From Bdellovibrio sp. ZAP7 (lineage in GTDB: Bacteria; Bdellovibrionota; UBA1018; CAIMNF01), in NCBI GenBank assembly GCA_945874535.1, contig CAMCGZ010000018.1, positions 1-49,381 on the forward strand: a stretch of DNA of 49,381 nucleotides, read 5' to 3'. A program made the translations under genes and the position numbers. The stretch's first letter is position 1, and each line of letters opens with the position of its first letter. Positions 15,793 to 24,589 of the stretch are shown here, one piece after another. The notes under the pieces are model-generated. The model ran no database searches, was not told the DNA's origin, and saw only the letters and a program-made list of their open reading frames with translations.

Positions 15793-17442
15793 ATGGCGAA
15801 ATCCCGTCCTGACCTTCTCAAGTATTACCGCCTTGGGGGCCAAGAAATCGCGATCATCTCCGTTTATGGAGTCTTGATCGGATTTTTATCTCTGTCGATC
15901 CCCATTGCGGTACAAAGTCTCGTCAATTCGGTGGCCTTCGGTTCTGTCCTGCTACCGGTGTTCATTCTTTCATTGATGGTTTTTCTGGGCCTCGGATTCA
16001 GTGGAGCGCTGAAACTGGCCCAAAGAAAAGTCGTTGAGTGGATCACCATCAAAGTCTTCTTCAGGACCACGATTGCGTTGGGACGTCATCTTCCCAGCTT
16101 GAAGGAAGAGGCGCTGGATACCACTTATGATCGAACCTATTTTTCAAGGTACCTAGAACTCTTCTCTGTCCAGAAAAACCTGAGCGGACTTCTGGTGGAT
16201 CTACTTGATTTCACCCTGATCGTGGGTTCAGGAATGCTGATTGTGGCGCTTTATCACCCGGCATTTCTGGTTTTTGACATCTTGCTCGTATTCTCACTGT
16301 TTTTTGTCGTCCGCGTAGTGGGCAAGGACGGGATTAACACCAAGCTGGACGAATCGGAAAGCAAGTACGACCTTGCAACCTGGATGATGAGTCTTTCCCG
16401 ACCGGCGGTGGCACTCCGCGGTTTGAACGGTATCGAGCTCGCACAAGAGAGAACCCAGTCCCTCGCTGATTCTTTCATTCAAACCCGAGCCAAGCACTTC
16501 AAAGTACTGTTCCGGCAGCAGGCTGGATTTCTACTCATCTCCGTACTATCGTCGACCGCGCTTCTCGGAGCCGGCGGGGTGCTCGTATTCAACAATCAAC
16601 TCTCTCTCGGGCAATTGGTGGCGGCTGAAATCATCCTGGCAGGGGTGCTCGCTTCCATCGGCAAGCTCGACAAGATCATGGAGAACTATTTCGGCATCGT
16701 AGCCTCCATCGACAAACTCGAGAGCTTATTCGCCATTCCGGCCGAAACGATCAACGAGTCAGGACATTTTCCCGGCAAGCTTTCCGGGAAAATCGACTTG
16801 CAAGGAATCAACTACCGGTATCCGGGAGGCTCGGAGCTTTGGTCACCCATCCATCATTCCATCGTTCCCGGATCAAAGGTTGCCATCATGGGGCCGTCCG
16901 GTTCCGGTAAGAGCACCCTCTTGGAACTCATCTACGGTCTACGCAACGCCTCAGAGGGCCAACTCCTTTTCGATGACCTGAACTCAAAGGATCTTCATCT
17001 GAAGCGACTGCGCGACCACATCGGATTCACTTCCATCTTTCAGGTGATTCCCGGAACACTGTTGGCCAATATCGAGCTTGGACGGAATGTCGACTTTCCG
17101 CATCTGACTTCGCTCGTACGCGACCTGGCTCTGGAGGACTCTGTCTCAGCACTTCCAAACGGTTATCAAACCGAACTTGAACCTGTGGCTCTTCCTTTTT
17201 CAGTTGGCCAGAAAGCCCGCTTCTCTCTTCTAAGAGCCTTGGTTCATTCTCCAGAGATCCTGATCATTGATGAATCTCTCGACCAGATCGATCCGGAACT
17301 CCAGGATCGGGTGTGGGAAGTCATTCGCATGAGAATGACGGGCAAAACCGTATTGATTGCCACCCATGACGAACGGATCATGAAAAAGTGCGATCACATG
17401 ATCGAACTCAAAAGATCAAAGAATGCCGGAGTTGAATCATGA
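15793..17442 (+). CDS. ABC exporter, fused membrane and ATPase domains (type I secretion-like)
   Basis: 549 residues. Residues about 1-310 form a six-helix exporter membrane domain. The ATPase domain has Walker A GPSGSGKST near residue 366, Q-loop FTSIFQVIPGT, Walker B ILIIDES near 490 with the catalytic Glu, and H-loop ATHDER. The ABC signature is degenerate: FSVGQ instead of LSGGQ. There is no N-terminal C39 peptidase, so the substrate would not be a double-glycine peptide cleaved by this protein. AAGAAGG precedes the ATG. The stop overlaps the HlyD start by four bases (ATGA). With the next two genes it forms a complete type I secretion or efflux triad, energised here. Confidence 0.88.
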   Translation: MAKSRPDLLKYYRLGGQEIAIISVYGVLIGFLSLSIPIAVQSLVNSVAFGSVLLPVFILSLMVFLGLGFSGALKLAQRKVVEWITIKVFFRTTIALGRHLPSLKEEALDTTYDRTYFSRYLELFSVQKNLSGLLVDLLDFTLIVGSGMLIVALYHPAFLVFDILLVFSLFFVVRVVGKDGINTKLDESESKYDLATWMMSLSRPAVALRGLNGIELAQERTQSLADSFIQTRAKHFKVLFRQQAGFLLISVLSSTALLGAGGVLVFNNQLSLGQLVAAEIILAGVLASIGKLDKIMENYFGIVASIDKLESLFAIPAETINESGHFPGKLSGKIDLQGINYRYPGGSELWSPIHHSIVPGSKVAIMGPSGSGKSTLLELIYGLRNASEGQLLFDDLNSKDLHLKRLRDHIGFTSIFQVIPGTLLANIELGRNVDFPHLTSLVRDLALEDSVSALPNGYQTELEPVALPFSVGQKARFSLLRALVHSPEILIIDESLDQIDPELQDRVWEVIRMRMTGKTVLIATHDERIMKKCDHMIELKRSKNAGVES

Positions 17443-18440
17443 GCTTCTCGGAATCTGAAATCAGAAAACACGCCAGGGTCGCCAAATTACTCTCTTGGTC
17501 TTTTGTCGGATTCTTACTCTCCCTGACCATCCTGCCATGGGCACAAACCGTGATCGGAAAGGGTAGGGTAGTCGCCTTTTCACCGACCGAACGGGAACAG
17601 CGGATCATCGCTCCGATCGACGGGCGTGTGAAAAAATGGTTTATCGCCGAAGGCTCCATCGTGAAGAAAGGGGATCCGATTGTCGAGCTGACCGATGTCG
17701 ATCCGGACATCCTGAAGCGTCTCGAGCAAGAACAGATCGCTACCAAGAAAAAGATCTCTGCCGCCAAACTCGGAATCGAGACTGCCCGGAAAAATCTCCA
17801 GCGACAGGAGAAACTCTTCGAGGAAGGGATTTCTTCGAGGAGGAGCTACGAGTTGGCGAATCTAGAGCTGGTGAAATACCTTACAGACGAGGCGAATGCC
17901 ACTTCAGAGTTGGCCAAACTAGACGTCCGTATGGCAAGGCAGGCCGCCCAGCTGGTGTCGGCACCGGTCGACGGGATCATTACCAAACGTCTGACCGGGC
18001 AAGAAGGGGAGATCGTCAAAATCGGTGCCGAACTCTCAGTCCTGATCCCGAGTACCGAGTCACGGGCGGTTGAACTCTGGGTACGAGGCAATGACATGCC
18101 CCTGATCCACAAGGATCAATCGGTCCGGCTCCAGTTTGAGGGGTGGCCCGCCATCCAGTTCTCGGGCTGGCCGTCAGTAGCAGTCGGGACCTTTCCGGGT
18201 AAAGTGCTTTGGGTGGATCCCACGAGTAACGAAACCGGTGAGTTCAGAATCATGATCCTTCCGGAGGGCGGAGTGGGGAATTGGCCGGATCCGGGGTTCC
18301 TTCGACAAGGAGTGAGAACGATCGGGTGGGTCAACATCAAGTCCGTTTCACTCGGATACGAGCTGTGGCGACAGTTCAACGCATTTCCCATCGTGCCAGA
18401 GATCGGAGCCGGAAAGAAATCAAAGGACGGCAAAGAATGA
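17439..18440 (+). CDS. HlyD-family periplasmic adaptor (membrane fusion protein)
   Basis: 333 residues. A single N-terminal membrane helix (LLSWSFVGFLLSLTILPWAQ) is followed by a lipoyl-like half motif (IIAPIDGRVKKWFIAEGSIVKKGDPIVEL). A short coiled-coil hairpin (residues about 90-165) comes next, then the second half (VSAPVDGIITKRLTGQEGEIVKIGAELSVLIP) and a beta-barrel domain. It bridges the ABC exporter and the outer-membrane channel. It is joined to both neighbours by ATGA overlaps, so the three proteins are made together. Confidence 0.9.
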   Translation: MSFSESEIRKHARVAKLLSWSFVGFLLSLTILPWAQTVIGKGRVVAFSPTEREQRIIAPIDGRVKKWFIAEGSIVKKGDPIVELTDVDPDILKRLEQEQIATKKKISAAKLGIETARKNLQRQEKLFEEGISSRRSYELANLELVKYLTDEANATSELAKLDVRMARQAAQLVSAPVDGIITKRLTGQEGEIVKIGAELSVLIPSTESRAVELWVRGNDMPLIHKDQSVRLQFEGWPAIQFSGWPSVAVGTFPGKVLWVDPTSNETGEFRIMILPEGGVGNWPDPGFLRQGVRTIGWVNIKSVSLGYELWRQFNAFPIVPEIGAGKKSKDGKE

Positions 18441-19831
18441 TCCGGCACCTCACCCTGCTGGGGCTGCTCTTCTGGTCGAATGAGGCTCGGGGATCTATCC
18501 GCTTTTCAGAATTGGCCGGTCGCATCTTCAGTGAGTCCGACTTGAAATCCCAGATCGAGAGCGATCGGATCCGAGTATTTCTCGAATACCAGGTAGCGGT
18601 GGGAAATCAGTTCGATCCTGTGCTGAAAGGCAAGTATTTCGATCAGTTCAGAGGAGACTACATTCAACGGCGCAAAGAACTCAGCGTGCTTCAGAGGCTG
18701 TCTGTCTGGGGTTCCGCGATCGAGTTCGGATACAATAAAAGCCAGGGGGATTTTGCCGATTACGACGGAAAATACATGACCCAAGACGGTGGGTCACTCC
18801 GAGCCAAGCTCGATATCCCTCTTTTGCGAAACGGATGGACCGACAGCCTCAGAGCCGCCCTCAGAAAAGGGGTCATTTCAAAAGAGGTTTCCGAGTTGCA
18901 ACTCCGTTCACAGTCACTCGACTTGCTCCGCCAAATCGGCTCGCGTTATTGGGATTGGTACCTGAGCGGCCAGCGCCTGAGAGTCGCTGAGAAGATCCTG
19001 AAACTTGCAGAAGACAGACAAGAGAAGATCCGAATCCGAGTGGAAAGGGGGGACATTGCCAAGATCGAAGAGCTCGAGGGAGACCGGACCATCCTGCAAA
19101 GAAAATCCATTTTGGCGCAAGGGAACCGCTCCTTCACGCGTTCTCGACTCGACCTCGAAGCCTTACTGAGCACCCGGGCGGAGACCATCCCTGAACTCTC
19201 GTTGGCCGAAATCCCGGAGATAGCGATCCCTGCGGGGACTCATCCGACCCCCTCGACATGGAAGCAAACGGAACAGGAAGATTCGGAATCCCACCCTGAA
19301 GTCCGAAGACAAAAGCTCATCCTCGAACAGACCGGAATTGATCGCGAACTTGCGGGTAATCAATTTTTACCTAAGTTGGATTTCTCGGTTGAGGCCGGGG
19401 AGAATCTTGGAACTCCTGTTTACGGTCTCAGTAAATTCAGGATGAATGGCGGATTGGTTTTCGAGTTCCCGATTCCGTCGAGGGCAGCATCAGCCCGAAT
19501 CTCACAAGCTGAAGCCCAATGGGTGCGACAGGAAGCGACAGCATCCCTTACCATGGTCCGCATACGAAACCAGATTACCGATTCTGGTGTGGCCCTTGGC
19601 TTGGCAATGGAAAGGCTCCGCTTGGCTACCTCGGAGATGGAACTGGCTAAGAAATTGGTCGATCTGGAGAGCAAACGGTTCCTGGAGGGTGATTCAAACC
19701 TCCTGCTTCTCAATATCCGGGAGCAGAACCTGGCTGAAGCCGAAATACGGAAATACGAAGCATTCTCAGAAATGAAGAAATCCGAAATCGATCTCCGCGC
19801 AGCGCAAGGCCGACTAGAGCTCGTTGACTAA
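18437..19831 (+). CDS. TolC-family outer-membrane efflux protein
   Basis: 464 residues. The start at 18437 overlaps the HlyD stop (ATGA) and gives a signal peptide (MIRHLTLLGLLFWSNEARG). Repeated long helices with the outer-membrane efflux pattern follow (LRQIGSRYWDWYLSGQRLRVAEKILKLAEDRQEKIRIRVERGDIAKIEELEGD in the first half, LAKKLVDLESKRFLEGDSNLLLLNIREQNLAEAE-type in the second), matching the duplicated TolC structure. It would form the outer-membrane exit duct for the ABC-HlyD pair. It ends ten bases before the first iteron. Confidence 0.88.
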   Translation: MIRHLTLLGLLFWSNEARGSIRFSELAGRIFSESDLKSQIESDRIRVFLEYQVAVGNQFDPVLKGKYFDQFRGDYIQRRKELSVLQRLSVWGSAIEFGYNKSQGDFADYDGKYMTQDGGSLRAKLDIPLLRNGWTDSLRAALRKGVISKEVSELQLRSQSLDLLRQIGSRYWDWYLSGQRLRVAEKILKLAEDRQEKIRIRVERGDIAKIEELEGDRTILQRKSILAQGNRSFTRSRLDLEALLSTRAETIPELSLAEIPEIAIPAGTHPTPSTWKQTEQEDSESHPEVRRQKLILEQTGIDRELAGNQFLPKLDFSVEAGENLGTPVYGLSKFRMNGGLVFEFPIPSRAASARISQAEAQWVRQEATASLTMVRIRNQITDSGVALGLAMERLRLATSEMELAKKLVDLESKRFLEGDSNLLLLNIREQNLAEAEIRKYEAFSEMKKSEIDLRAAQGRLELVD

Positions 19832-19840
19832 CTGCGCCAT

Positions 19841-20347
19841 TTCCTTGTGGTACGAATTCTGGGTTGAGGTATTTCCATCCGGTACGAATTTGGGCTGAAA
19901 ATGGACCCGAATTCGCACTTCTTCGAAATGAATTCGTACTCTCTGGAAAAAACGCTTGAGTTCATCCCGTTCGGTCGGCAAAATTTTCTATATGAACGGG
20001 CAACCATCCCATGTGTCGATTACGCGTGACCCCAAGCAGGGTAGGGTTTTGTCCTTAAATCGTACCTTCTGGAAATCTGATTCGTACCGGAAGGAATTCT
20101 ATTCGCACCTAGCGGAATTCCTCGTATCTATAATTCGTACCTGCCGGAAAAAGAACCCGAATCTCACGCCTGAATTTGACCTAATCACTATCAATTTCAA
20201 ATATTTGAGCGTAGCTCATTGCGGGCAAGGGATTCCGCAGGGACGCTCTTCTGTGTTTCGTACCGGGTGGAAAACCAATTCGTACCCAGCGGAATTTTTA
20301 TCGCCTGAAATTCGTACCCCTCGGAATTCAATTCGTACCGGACGGAA
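19841..20347. repeat. Iteron array, probable replication origin
   Basis: Twelve 17-bp copies of ATTCGTACC-NNNN-GGAA are visible in the 602-base gap before the rep gene. Group 1: 19841-19857 and 19873-19889 (minus), 19911-19927 (plus, diverged) and 19932-19948. Group 2: 20058-20074, 20080-20096, 20101-20117, 20133-20149. Group 3: 20256-20272, 20278-20294, 20310-20326, 20331-20347. Start-to-start distances within groups are 21, 22 or 32 bases, near two or three helical turns. An A+T-rich stretch around 20178-20210 lies between groups 2 and 3 and could be the melting region. No clear DnaA box was found. This is the structure expected of an iteron-controlled origin bound by the downstream initiator. 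Confidence 0.88.
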
Positions 20348-20370
20348 AGCGGCCTTTGAAATGATTGATG

Positions 20371-20382
20371 AATTGGCCAATT
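20371..20382. promoter_or_regulatory. Palindrome and promoter region of rep
   Basis: AATTGGCCAATT is a perfect 12-bp palindrome lying between the last iteron and a TATAAA box (20393-20398) that may serve as the -10 of the rep promoter. No good -35 was found at 16-18 bases. Autorepression by Rep dimers at such an inverted repeat is common in iteron plasmids. Confidence 0.4.
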
Positions 20383-20433
20383 TGGTGCGCCCTATAAATA
20401 CGTTTTTATTCATTAGTAAGGGAGAGGAATCAG

Positions 20434-22053
20434 ATGACTCACTCAAACACTGAAATCGTACTTCATGGAAATGCGGCAGGAGTCAAAGAAGAGCAACGGG
20501 AGCTCTTCAATCCAGACTTCACAGTAGAAGCCAATCTGGTCAAATACTCGGCTCTGTTTCCACCCCATTCGCCCGAGACACCTCTTTACAGCACGCGACA
20601 CATCGATGCGCTGAATCCCACTGGAGGTGGTGGGATCATCGTTACGCAGCTGACCACGTCCACTTCTCCGATCTCTAATAAGGGGAAAATCGAACAAGAC
20701 CGAGTCCCGGGGGATTTTGAGAAAAAGGTCTTTTACGCCATTGTCTCCATTTGGGTGACCAACGGTAAGCCTTCAGATGGGATCGTTCATTTTTCAATCG
20801 GAAAGCTCATCGAACAACTGGGTCTGAGCACGGGTGGAAAAAACTACAAGATGGTCAAGGAAGCCATTAGCCGGATCAGCCGATCGACTATCAAGATCGA
20901 GGGCTCTTATGTTTCGGCGCCTGATTTCAGAAAAGATACGAGGGAGTTTTCACTTTTCGCCGATTGCCAGGAAAGTCAATCCAGACGCGGAAGAAAAAGC
21001 CTGAATGGCAATATTGAAACCGACTTTTACAGGATCCGGCTCAATACGGCGATTGTCAGCAACATGATCCACGATTATTCCATTGTGATCCAGGTGAAGG
21101 ATTACACTTCGGCTTCCAGTAAATATTACCGGCGTATGGTGGACATCATCGAGTTCGAATTCCAAAAAGGATCCGGCGTAGGCCAGGAGAAAATCGAATT
21201 CCTGCTCTCACAACTTGCAAAGAATCTCCCATTGGAAGGAGAGGCATCCAACGTCAGCACCATTCTGAAAAGACTCTCGGCATCGCTCAGAGAATTGGTC
21301 GAGTTGGGAGGGTATCGTTATGATGTCACCAAGGTGGGCAACAACGCGCTCCTCACGATTTACTCTAAAACCCATACCCGCGAGATTTTGAAGCAAAAAA
21401 CAATCGAAGAGGAGATCGAAGAGTTCTTCAAGATCCACGAACGCCTTTTCTCGACAGCTATTTCGACCACACTCGGTGAATCCCAGAAGGCTGTATACGA
21501 TTTTTTGTCGGCGGACGGAACACGAATCGAGTTCGATGGGAAATCATTCCTGAAACCCCTGCACATCCTCGATGTCATGGTGTTCCAGTATCATGTCAGG
21601 AATGGCAAAAAACAGCTTCGGAAGTGGTCGGCAGCCAATGAAGAACGAGGCTCGATTCTTCGAATTGCGAGGAGTATTCTGAACGGATCGAACACGCTCA
21701 AATATCCGGACGGATACAAAACCTATTTTGAGCGCCTTCGTGATGCTGAGGCCTTGATCGCCAAGAACCAGTTGGAGGCCAGGGAGCAGGTTCGTACCCA
21801 GAGTGCCGCCCAGGAAGCGGAGAAACAGGCACGAAATCTTTATGGTGAGTTGAACACTTCAGGACTCAATCATTACCTGAAGAGGTTGAGAGAGGAGTTT
21901 CCAAAACTTCCAGAAGAAGCGATCCGAAGTGAAAAAATGATCACGGACACCATCATGGAAGACATACTTGACGGGTCTTTGAGCCGGGTTCACTTCAGGA
22001 ATCTTCAACCCCTATTGGAGAGAACGGCATTCACGAGGGGTGAGATCGGTTAA
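20434..22053 (+). CDS. Replication initiator protein (iteron-binding Rep)
   Basis: 539 residues. GGGAGAGG precedes the ATG. Residues about 90-290 look like tandem winged-helix domains of plasmid initiators: FEKKVFYAIVSIWVTNGKPSDG, FSIGKLIEQLGLSTGGKNYKMVKEAISRI, then a second part with SASLRELVELGGYRYDV. This is similar in layout to the RPA/TrfA/RepA group. The C-terminal 230 residues are helical and charged, with a FLSADGTRIEF segment and a coiled coil (LIAKNQLEAREQVRTQSAAQEAEKQ), perhaps for oligomerisation or helicase contact. It would bind the iterons just upstream and open the origin. The exact Pfam family is uncertain, but its role is strongly supported by context. Its stop interlocks with that of the convergent barrel gene (TTAA). 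Confidence 0.85.
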   Translation: MTHSNTEIVLHGNAAGVKEEQRELFNPDFTVEANLVKYSALFPPHSPETPLYSTRHIDALNPTGGGGIIVTQLTTSTSPISNKGKIEQDRVPGDFEKKVFYAIVSIWVTNGKPSDGIVHFSIGKLIEQLGLSTGGKNYKMVKEAISRISRSTIKIEGSYVSAPDFRKDTREFSLFADCQESQSRRGRKSLNGNIETDFYRIRLNTAIVSNMIHDYSIVIQVKDYTSASSKYYRRMVDIIEFEFQKGSGVGQEKIEFLLSQLAKNLPLEGEASNVSTILKRLSASLRELVELGGYRYDVTKVGNNALLTIYSKTHTREILKQKTIEEEIEEFFKIHERLFSTAISTTLGESQKAVYDFLSADGTRIEFDGKSFLKPLHILDVMVFQYHVRNGKKQLRKWSAANEERGSILRIARSILNGSNTLKYPDGYKTYFERLRDAEALIAKNQLEAREQVRTQSAAQEAEKQARNLYGELNTSGLNHYLKRLREEFPKLPEEAIRSEKMITDTIMEDILDGSLSRVHFRNLQPLLERTAFTRGEIG

Positions 22054-23228
22054 GGTTTTTTCTTCTGACGTTGTCCGATCGGAATCTTGTATCCGCCTTC
22101 GACAATGAACTGAATGGATCCAATCGGCGTGTGCTCCAATTGATCCCCGTTCGAATTGACCAAAGCGTTGTCAATTTTGATATAGGTTCCACGGATGGAG
22201 GGTTGCATGAAGAAGTTCCCCACACCCAATCGGACATGAGCATCGGCGTGGCCGCCGTAGCCAGCAACATGAAAATTGTTGTCCACCCCTTCCCAGTTCC
22301 ACCAGCTGTCTTGATGGAATTTGACAGTGGTTTGGGGAACCATGAGTCCGGCGCCCGCTCCTCCTCCCACTCCCAATGAGAACCGGTCGTTTTTTGACCG
22401 CCAAAGTTCTTTTTTGTACACAGCTCCGAGGTGTGCGTAATTGTAACCGTTGGTGTGGTCGAAGCTCAACCACCTTGCATCACCTGTGGCTTTCACTTGG
22501 TCGAAATTGAGCCCTGTCAGGAGTCCGGGTTCCCCGCTTGCATGAGGCACGAATACCGTCCGGTTGTAGTCACCGGAGATTTCGTAGTTCCGGTTGTTTT
22601 GGAAAACCCACTTCATGTGATCGAGCCCGGCGACAATGTCCCAGTTTTCATTCACTTCATAGCCGATTTTTAGGTTGTATTGGGGAATGGGAATTCGTTC
22701 CGGATGGATGTAGTCCAGGAGTTCGGTCGATTGTCGATCATGGCCGACGGCATCGTGAATCGTAAAGGTTCCGGAAGCAGTCTTGAACGTCGCATCAGAC
22801 TTGCTGTGAAATCCACGGTTGTATCCCCAGGTGATGTAGACGTAATGCTTCTTTTTAGTAGGAGTGCCGACCAAGGGAGTGGTATTTTTTGGAAGAGGGT
22901 CTGTACTCAACAAAGGAAGATTGCAAGTCGCACAATGAGGCTGTCCCGGGGTGGCGGGAGTCGGTGATGCCGATACTGATTCAGGAGTGGTTTCCACCAC
23001 CACTTCGACATCGAGCAGCTCGAGTTCGCCACTTTGGATCTGACTTTCCGAGCTTTTCAGAACATGGTCCTTCGATTTCTTGGTGAGCTCCTCGATCTTC
23101 GTCTCACCAAGAGCTACTTTACCGAGCTCCTCGTAAGGAATGGTTTGACGAAGTGCCCCCTGGGTTTCAGCAATAGCTGGAGGGGACAGGTAAACTCCGG
23201 ATAGCGCTAAGTAGAAAATGGCCTTCAT
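22050..23228 (-). CDS. Outer-membrane beta-barrel protein with Cys-pair spacer
   Basis: 392 residues from ATG 23228, which gives a signal peptide (MKAIFYLALSGVYLSPPAIA). A TTG six codons upstream is less likely. Residues up to about 130 are a periplasmic helical and Pro/Thr-rich region containing CATC (two Cys). The rest is a beta-barrel with aromatic girdles (HYVYITWGYNRGFHSKS, VFQNNRNYEISGDYNRTVF, SDYIKI-like strands) ending KIPIGQRQKKKP, so the barrel does not end in an aromatic residue. No family named. It is convergent with rep, sharing the TTAA at the ends. Confidence 0.65.
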   Translation of the reverse strand: MKAIFYLALSGVYLSPPAIAETQGALRQTIPYEELGKVALGETKIEELTKKSKDHVLKSSESQIQSGELELLDVEVVVETTPESVSASPTPATPGQPHCATCNLPLLSTDPLPKNTTPLVGTPTKKKHYVYITWGYNRGFHSKSDATFKTASGTFTIHDAVGHDRQSTELLDYIHPERIPIPQYNLKIGYEVNENWDIVAGLDHMKWVFQNNRNYEISGDYNRTVFVPHASGEPGLLTGLNFDQVKATGDARWLSFDHTNGYNYAHLGAVYKKELWRSKNDRFSLGVGGGAGAGLMVPQTTVKFHQDSWWNWEGVDNNFHVAGYGGHADAHVRLGVGNFFMQPSIRGTYIKIDNALVNSNGDQLEHTPIGSIQFIVEGGYKIPIGQRQKKKP

Positions 23229-23304
23229 TGCAAAGCGTATCGTCAAAATTCAGTCATAACTTGAGTTCCATCGAGTCTAAAAATATCGAAGAGTTAGGCC
23301 AGGT

Positions 23305-23535
23305 TTACTTAAACCACCCGTCCTTGAGTTTTAGAATGAGCCACAGAACACCATTCAGGAGAAGGAGCGTGGTCAAGGGAAAGTAGAACTTGAAATGCTG
23401 ACCTTCGTAGGACAGATCCCAGGGTAGATGTCCGAGCCACTTGAGATGATCTCCGAACCTCCAGAGCAGGCCACCTACCAGACAAATCACGACTCCGACG
23501 ACAAGCAGAGTTTTTCCAGTTCCTTCATAGGTCAT
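23305..23535 (-). CDS. DUF2905 membrane protein
   Basis: 76 residues with two membrane helices: LLVVGVVICLVGGLLWRFG and FPLTTLLLLNGVLWLIL. Between them is LKWLGHLPWDLSYEGQHFKFYFP, a variant of the 'hlGrLPGDi...fyfPltt' signature of DUF2905. This family of about 70-residue inner-membrane proteins has no known function. It is divergent from the next barrel gene. Confidence 0.85.
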   Translation of the reverse strand: MTYEGTGKTLLVVGVVICLVGGLLWRFGDHLKWLGHLPWDLSYEGQHFKFYFPLTTLLLLNGVLWLILKLKDGWFK

Positions 23536-23629
23536 GGGCTATGGATTACTTTGGGTGAGTGTAAAGGTCAATCCCCGGAGAGTCCCATTTGATTTTGGAG
23601 TTCCATGGCCCTTGTGGTCCAATGGAAGC

Positions 23630-24589
23630 ATGAACCTCAACCGTTATGGATTACCGTTTTTCGCGTTTTTGGGATTGTTCTTGAACCTCCCCGCATATTC
23701 TGATGAGTTCGGCAGTTCGAGTTCGGTAGGAGGCGGAACCCTATCCCAGACGCTCAGTCTCTCTAAGCGGTTCAAGGACCCGAAAGCAGAAGAGTCTCAG
23801 TCCATCTATCTCGCATACACACTCACTCAGAACGAGGTCGGATCCACCACGGGGAGTACCTCGGATGCGTTCAACTATACCCATGCGCTCAGCACCACGT
23901 ACTCAGTTTCAGGAAAAACCCGTCGGGGATTCAGCGGGTCATTTTCGACCACACCCGCCGAGAATCTGAGTTCGTTCGGAGGGACCGGTTTTCTTTCGAA
24001 GAAGTTCGAACTCGGGACAAGAACTGATGATGAAGAAGAAGAGGAATCGTATCTTCCCACCCTCGGGCTCAGAGGATCTGTGGGCTACCAGCACTATGCT
24101 CAGACGGTGACTGAGGATTCAGGTCGCCAAAGAAAGGGAAGTCAGAGAAAGCGGCCAAAGACGCAGGACCAATCGATCGGAAAAGTTTCGATGGATTTAA
24201 CGGTGAATTTCGATCCGTTCGAGTGGTTCGGAGTTTACGGGTCTTATACGCGGTATTTGTATACCCGCGATGTTTCTGACTTCATGGATGTCCTCGACGA
24301 CCCTCGGGCCATCGCCTCCGGTGCTGCGGAGTTCAGCTCGACCCTTTCGGGGTTTTCCTCAAAAGAAATCGAAGCAGGAGTGGATTTCACATTTCCGCTC
24401 GACCTATCATTGGCGATTTCAAAAAGTCTGGCCACCAATGAAGTCACCTCTGTTCTGACCCACGCCTACTCAGTTGAATTGAGCAAAGATTGGGGAAAAA
24501 GCTGGACTACCGGTCTCGGTGCCGATCGATACGTCAGCAACGGAAGTGAACAGGACCTTTACAATCTATCCCTGTCGTACAGTTTTTAG
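23630..24589 (+). CDS. Outer-membrane beta-barrel protein
   Basis: 319 residues from ATG 23630 (GGAAG just upstream). The frame is open back to 23534 without support. The signal is MNLNRYGLPFFAFLGLFLNLPAYS. The mature part alternates polar and aromatic residues (QSIYLAYTLTQNEV, YTHALSTTYSVSGK, SVGYQHYAQTV, GVYGSYTRYLYTRDV, YNLSLSYSF) and ends with Phe, the classical BAM-recognised C-terminus. An acidic cluster (DDEEEEES) and a basic cluster (RQRKGSQRKRPK) mark extracellular or periplasmic loops. Family not recognised. The end interlocks with the convergent methyltransferase (TTAG). Confidence 0.7.
   Translation: MNLNRYGLPFFAFLGLFLNLPAYSDEFGSSSSVGGGTLSQTLSLSKRFKDPKAEESQSIYLAYTLTQNEVGSTTGSTSDAFNYTHALSTTYSVSGKTRRGFSGSFSTTPAENLSSFGGTGFLSKKFELGTRTDDEEEEESYLPTLGLRGSVGYQHYAQTVTEDSGRQRKGSQRKRPKTQDQSIGKVSMDLTVNFDPFEWFGVYGSYTRYLYTRDVSDFMDVLDDPRAIASGAAEFSSTLSGFSSKEIEAGVDFTFPLDLSLAISKSLATNEVTSVLTHAYSVELSKDWGKSWTTGLGADRYVSNGSEQDLYNLSLSYSF

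Noticed and set aside
19956-20453. 165-residue plus-strand ORF across the iterons
   Set aside because: Its sequence is mainly translated iteron repeats (NSYRKEF, NSYPAEF, NSIRTGRK), it overlaps the rep start and has no ribosome site. The repeats explain the open frame.
21790-21806. TTCGTACCCAGAGTGCC inside rep as a possible iteron
   Set aside because: It shares only the left half of the iteron and lacks the GGAA end at the right spacing.
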